Origin: Cochlodiniinecator piscidefendens
GTDB taxonomy: Bacteria; Pseudomonadota; Alphaproteobacteria; Rhodobacterales; Rhodobacteraceae
Reading direction: 5' to 3'
NCBI RefSeq assembly: GCF_011326755.1
Contig: NZ_JAAOIE010000010.1
Span: 25,911-89,910 of the forward strand
DNA: 64,000 nt
The notes below the pieces were generated by a model. The model was given only the letters and a program-made list of their open reading frames with translations, did no database searches and was not told where the DNA came from. The position numbers and the translations under genes are program-made. Positions 62,055 through 64,000 of this stretch are shown here, one piece after another. Within the stretch, counting starts at the first letter, position 1. Each line of letters opens with the position of its first letter.

Positions 62055-62993
62055 ATGAAAAAGTTTTTTGCTGCCGTTGCAATGTCAACCGCACTTTTGC
62101 CAAACGTCGCGTTTGCGGAATACCCAGAAAAGCCCGTGGAATTTGTCATCCCCTTTCCGCCTGGGGATCTCGAAGATCTTCTGACGCGCATCATCGCTGA
62201 CGAATTTCAGGAGGCCTACGGGGTACCCGCCGCCGTCGTAAATAAACCCGGTGGTGGCGGTGGTCCCTTCCCCGGAGCAATTTCTGTCGCAACAGCCCCA
62301 GCGGATGGTTACACAATTGGCTCTTTCGTGATTGGCGTACCCGTCGTTGGCCCTCAGATTGGTATTCCAGAATTAACACCAAACCCCTTTGAACCCATCG
62401 GGATCTTCCTAACCTATCCGTTTGTAATTGCCGCCAGCGGAAGCGCACCTTATGCGACGATTGAAGAACTGTCGGCCTACGCGCAAAACAATGATGTGAC
62501 CTTCGGCCACTTTGGAATGCGCAGTATCCCACGTCGGCACATGGTCGCGGCCGCTGAAACCTTAGGCTTTGCCTTCAACTCCGAAGCAGGATTTGACGCA
62601 CTAGATTGCAACACTTTGGCATCTGGTGATGCTGATGTCATTTCAACGACACTGCAATTGATCGCCCCCTGTGTTGATGATCTGAACATCTTGGCAGCGG
62701 TCACCAATGAACGCATCTCGACACTACCTGATGTACCAACAATGGGTGAAATTGTCCCCGAATTGGACCTGTCCACCTGGAACGGGTTATTCGTCCATCG
62801 GGATACGCCTGCCGAGGTTCGAGCCCGGATCGCAGAAGTTGCAGTCCGCGCTCTAAATTCGGACGAAGCCCTCGAGCTTGCCGAAAACACCGGTGCGGTG
62901 ATCTATTGGAAAGATGCCGCGGAAGCCCAAGCGCAAATAGAATCCGACATCGAAATTCTGCAACGCATTGATGCGCTCGTAGGTGATAACTAA
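62055..62993 (+). CDS. tctC: Orphan tripartite tricarboxylate transporter substrate-binding protein (TctC/Bug family)
   Basis: A 312-residue receptor with a signal peptide ending at AFA near residue 21. EYPEKPVEFVIPFPPGDLED, VVNKPGGGGGPFPGA and PADGYTIGSFVIGVP are nearly the same as in the TctC at 42699-43634, including the paired cysteines. No tctB or tctA lies next to it. A good terminator follows. The paralogous membrane pair at 3924-5982 lacks a receptor, so these may work together over a distance. Its neighbours (LysR, sulfatase) suggest a different ligand from its paralogue. Confidence 0.93.
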   Translation: MKKFFAAVAMSTALLPNVAFAEYPEKPVEFVIPFPPGDLEDLLTRIIADEFQEAYGVPAAVVNKPGGGGGPFPGAISVATAPADGYTIGSFVIGVPVVGPQIGIPELTPNPFEPIGIFLTYPFVIAASGSAPYATIEELSAYAQNNDVTFGHFGMRSIPRRHMVAAAETLGFAFNSEAGFDALDCNTLASGDADVISTTLQLIAPCVDDLNILAAVTNERISTLPDVPTMGEIVPELDLSTWNGLFVHRDTPAEVRARIAEVAVRALNSDEALELAENTGAVIYWKDAAEAQAQIESDIEILQRIDALVGDN

Positions 62994-63000
62994 CTCGCAA

Positions 63001-63032
63001 AAAAGTGTCACCCGCAAGCGGGTGGCACTTTT
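63001..63032 (+). terminator. Rho-independent terminator after the orphan tctC
   Basis: AAAAGTG-T-CACCC at 63001-63013 pairs with GGGTG-G-CACTTTT at 63020-63032 (13-bp stem with one wobble, 6-base loop) and ends in TTTT. It lies 8 bases after the tctC stop and separates it from the sulfatase gene, which must then have its own promoter or depend on readthrough. Confidence 0.8.
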
Positions 63033-63065
63033 CCGTTTCTTAGATACAAATAATAGGCGCTAGCC

Positions 63066-64000
63066 GTGACAACCAAAAATATCCTGTGGATCATGTGTGA
63101 CCAACTCAGGTTTGATTATCTGAGCTGCGCTGGCCATCCGACCTTGAAAACCCCAAATATTGATAGATTGGCGGAAAAGGGCGTTCGCTTCACGAATGCA
63201 TATGTGCAATCTACGATCTGCGGTCCTTCTCGGATGTCTGCCTATACCGGGCGTTATGTACGCTCTCACGGATCGACGTATAACGGTGTACCTCTACGAG
63301 TTGGAGAACCCACGTTAGGCGATCATCTACGTGATGCGGGAATGCGAGCGGTTTTGATCGGAAAAACCCATATGGCCGCCGACACCGAAGGTATGGAACG
63401 ATTGGGTATTGATCCCAATTCAATGATCGGCGTTCACACTTCCCAATGTGGTTTTGAACCCTATGAGCGTGATGATGGATTGCATCCGAAGAATGGACCT
63501 TATGACGTTCCTGCATACAACAGATATCTGGCGCAGCAGGGATATAATAGCAGCAGCCCATGGGAGGATTGGGCAAACTCCGCAGAAGGCCCCGACGGAG
63601 AAATATTGAACGGCTGGCTCTGGACCCATGCCGATAAACCTGCGCGGATTCAAGAAGACCATTCCGAAACCCCCTATATGACACGTCGCGCGATGGATTT
63701 CATGGCTGAGGCGGAAAAAGATGGTCGTCCTTGGTGTGCGCATCTTTCTTACATAAAGCCCCACTGGCCCTATATCGTACCTGCACCGTATCATGACATG
63801 TATGGCCCTGATGATATACCACCGGTGGTGCGAAACCAGGCTGAATTAGACAATGGGCATCCCATTTTTCGGGCCTTTGCAAGTGAACGTTACTCCCGCA
63901 ACTTCTCCCGCAACGGTGCCCGCGAAAAAATCATTCCGGCCTATATGGGATTGATCAAACAAATTGATGACCAACTGGGGCATCTCTTTTCTTTCATGCA
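63066..64000 (+). CDS. Sulfatase / phosphonate monoester hydrolase family protein, N-terminal part
   Basis: The frame opens with GTG 63066 and runs to the window end without a stop (311 codons). NILWIMCDQLRFDYLSCAGH holds the first metal-binding Asp. CGPSR at residues 52-56 is the C-x-P-x-R motif whose Cys 52 is converted to formylglycine, and LIGKTHMAA near 100 gives the Lys and His of the active site. HLSYIKPHWPY near 232 fits the phosphonate monoester hydrolase / choline-sulfatase side of the family. No signal peptide is seen, so it is probably cytoplasmic. The C-terminal part lies outside the window. Confidence 0.9.
   Translation, partial: MTTKNILWIMCDQLRFDYLSCAGHPTLKTPNIDRLAEKGVRFTNAYVQSTICGPSRMSAYTGRYVRSHGSTYNGVPLRVGEPTLGDHLRDAGMRAVLIGKTHMAADTEGMERLGIDPNSMIGVHTSQCGFEPYERDDGLHPKNGPYDVPAYNRYLAQQGYNSSSPWEDWANSAEGPDGEILNGWLWTHADKPARIQEDHSETPYMTRRAMDFMAEAEKDGRPWCAHLSYIKPHWPYIVPAPYHDMYGPDDIPPVVRNQAELDNGHPIFRAFASERYSRNFSRNGAREKIIPAYMGLIKQIDDQLGHLFSFM

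Noticed and set aside
1..64000. CRISPR arrays, tRNA or rRNA genes, intact insertion sequences or prophage
   Set aside because: No regularly spaced repeats, no cloverleaf-like or rRNA-like sequence and no intact transposase or phage structural gene were seen while reading both strands.

Overview
The window looks like an accessory, catabolism-rich chromosomal stretch of an alphaproteobacterium, most likely of the Rhodobacterales (Roseobacter group). This rests on gene style: several TRAP, TTT and sugar-type ABC importers, SnoaL-like proteins beside a HisD-type dehydrogenase, an OxyR/KatA pair and dense ATGA-coupled operons. Base composition appears close to 50 % GC by eye. No rRNA, tRNA or CRISPR array was seen. 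The genus is not determined.

Layout. (1) 1-5982, + strand: the end of an FAH-family gene, a maleate-isomerase-like Asp/Glu racemase family protein, a complete TRAP importer (dctPQM) and, in the same operon, the membrane half of a TTT importer (tctB-tctA) without its binding protein. (2) 6049-9851: a decayed zone with an AraC regulator pseudogene, IS110 and VapC scraps, a higBA toxin-antitoxin module with a third coupled ORF, and an arginase-family gene. (3) 10142-24287: a large divergon around a perfect 20-bp palindrome. It holds a MalK/UgpC-type ABC importer, four SnoaL-like (NTF2-fold) proteins, a HisD/HpsN-like dehydrogenase, an SDR, a LacI regulator, a bicupin, an alpha/beta hydrolase and an RraA-like protein. 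The substrate is unknown. (4) 24701-34066: an AfuABC-type ABC importer with a divergent response regulator and hybrid kinase, flanked by a HAD phosphatase and an inositol-monophosphatase-family enzyme. This suggests uptake and dephosphorylation of a phosphorylated sugar or polyol. (5) 34135-34701: an orphan Rieske-derived membrane protein that has lost every iron-sulfur ligand cysteine. (6) 34920-43634, - strand: an eight-gene operon with TTT importer tctCBA, aldehyde dehydrogenase, HAD protein, class-III PLP enzyme of the phospho-lyase type, APH-type kinase and a Tm-1-like (UPF0261) protein. A divergent IclR regulator and an omega-aminotransferase follow on the + strand. (7) 46098-54765: a homoprotocatechuate meta-cleavage operon (hpaR divergent; hpaF, hpaE, hpaD, gabD, aromatic amino acid decarboxylase, hpaG, hpaH, hpaI) with no hydroxylase in the window. 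(8) 54925-60759: a secreted unknown protein, a four-cysteine MarR regulator with a 41-bp inverted repeat, a MOSC protein, catalase, OxyR and flavohaemoglobin, forming an oxidative and nitrosative stress block. (9) 60981-64000: a LysR regulator, an orphan TctC and the start of a formylglycine-type sulfatase/phosphonate monoester hydrolase.

Most blocks follow one plan: a dedicated importer, a pathway-specific regulator and a compact set of enzymes. The two TctA and two TctB proteins are close paralogues, and so are the two TctC proteins. The TctC-less tctBA at 3924-5982 may therefore be served by the orphan TctC at 62055-62993. Strand composition of + strand genes shifts from G-rich to C-rich near 24.3-24.7 kb, which may mark a replichore boundary.
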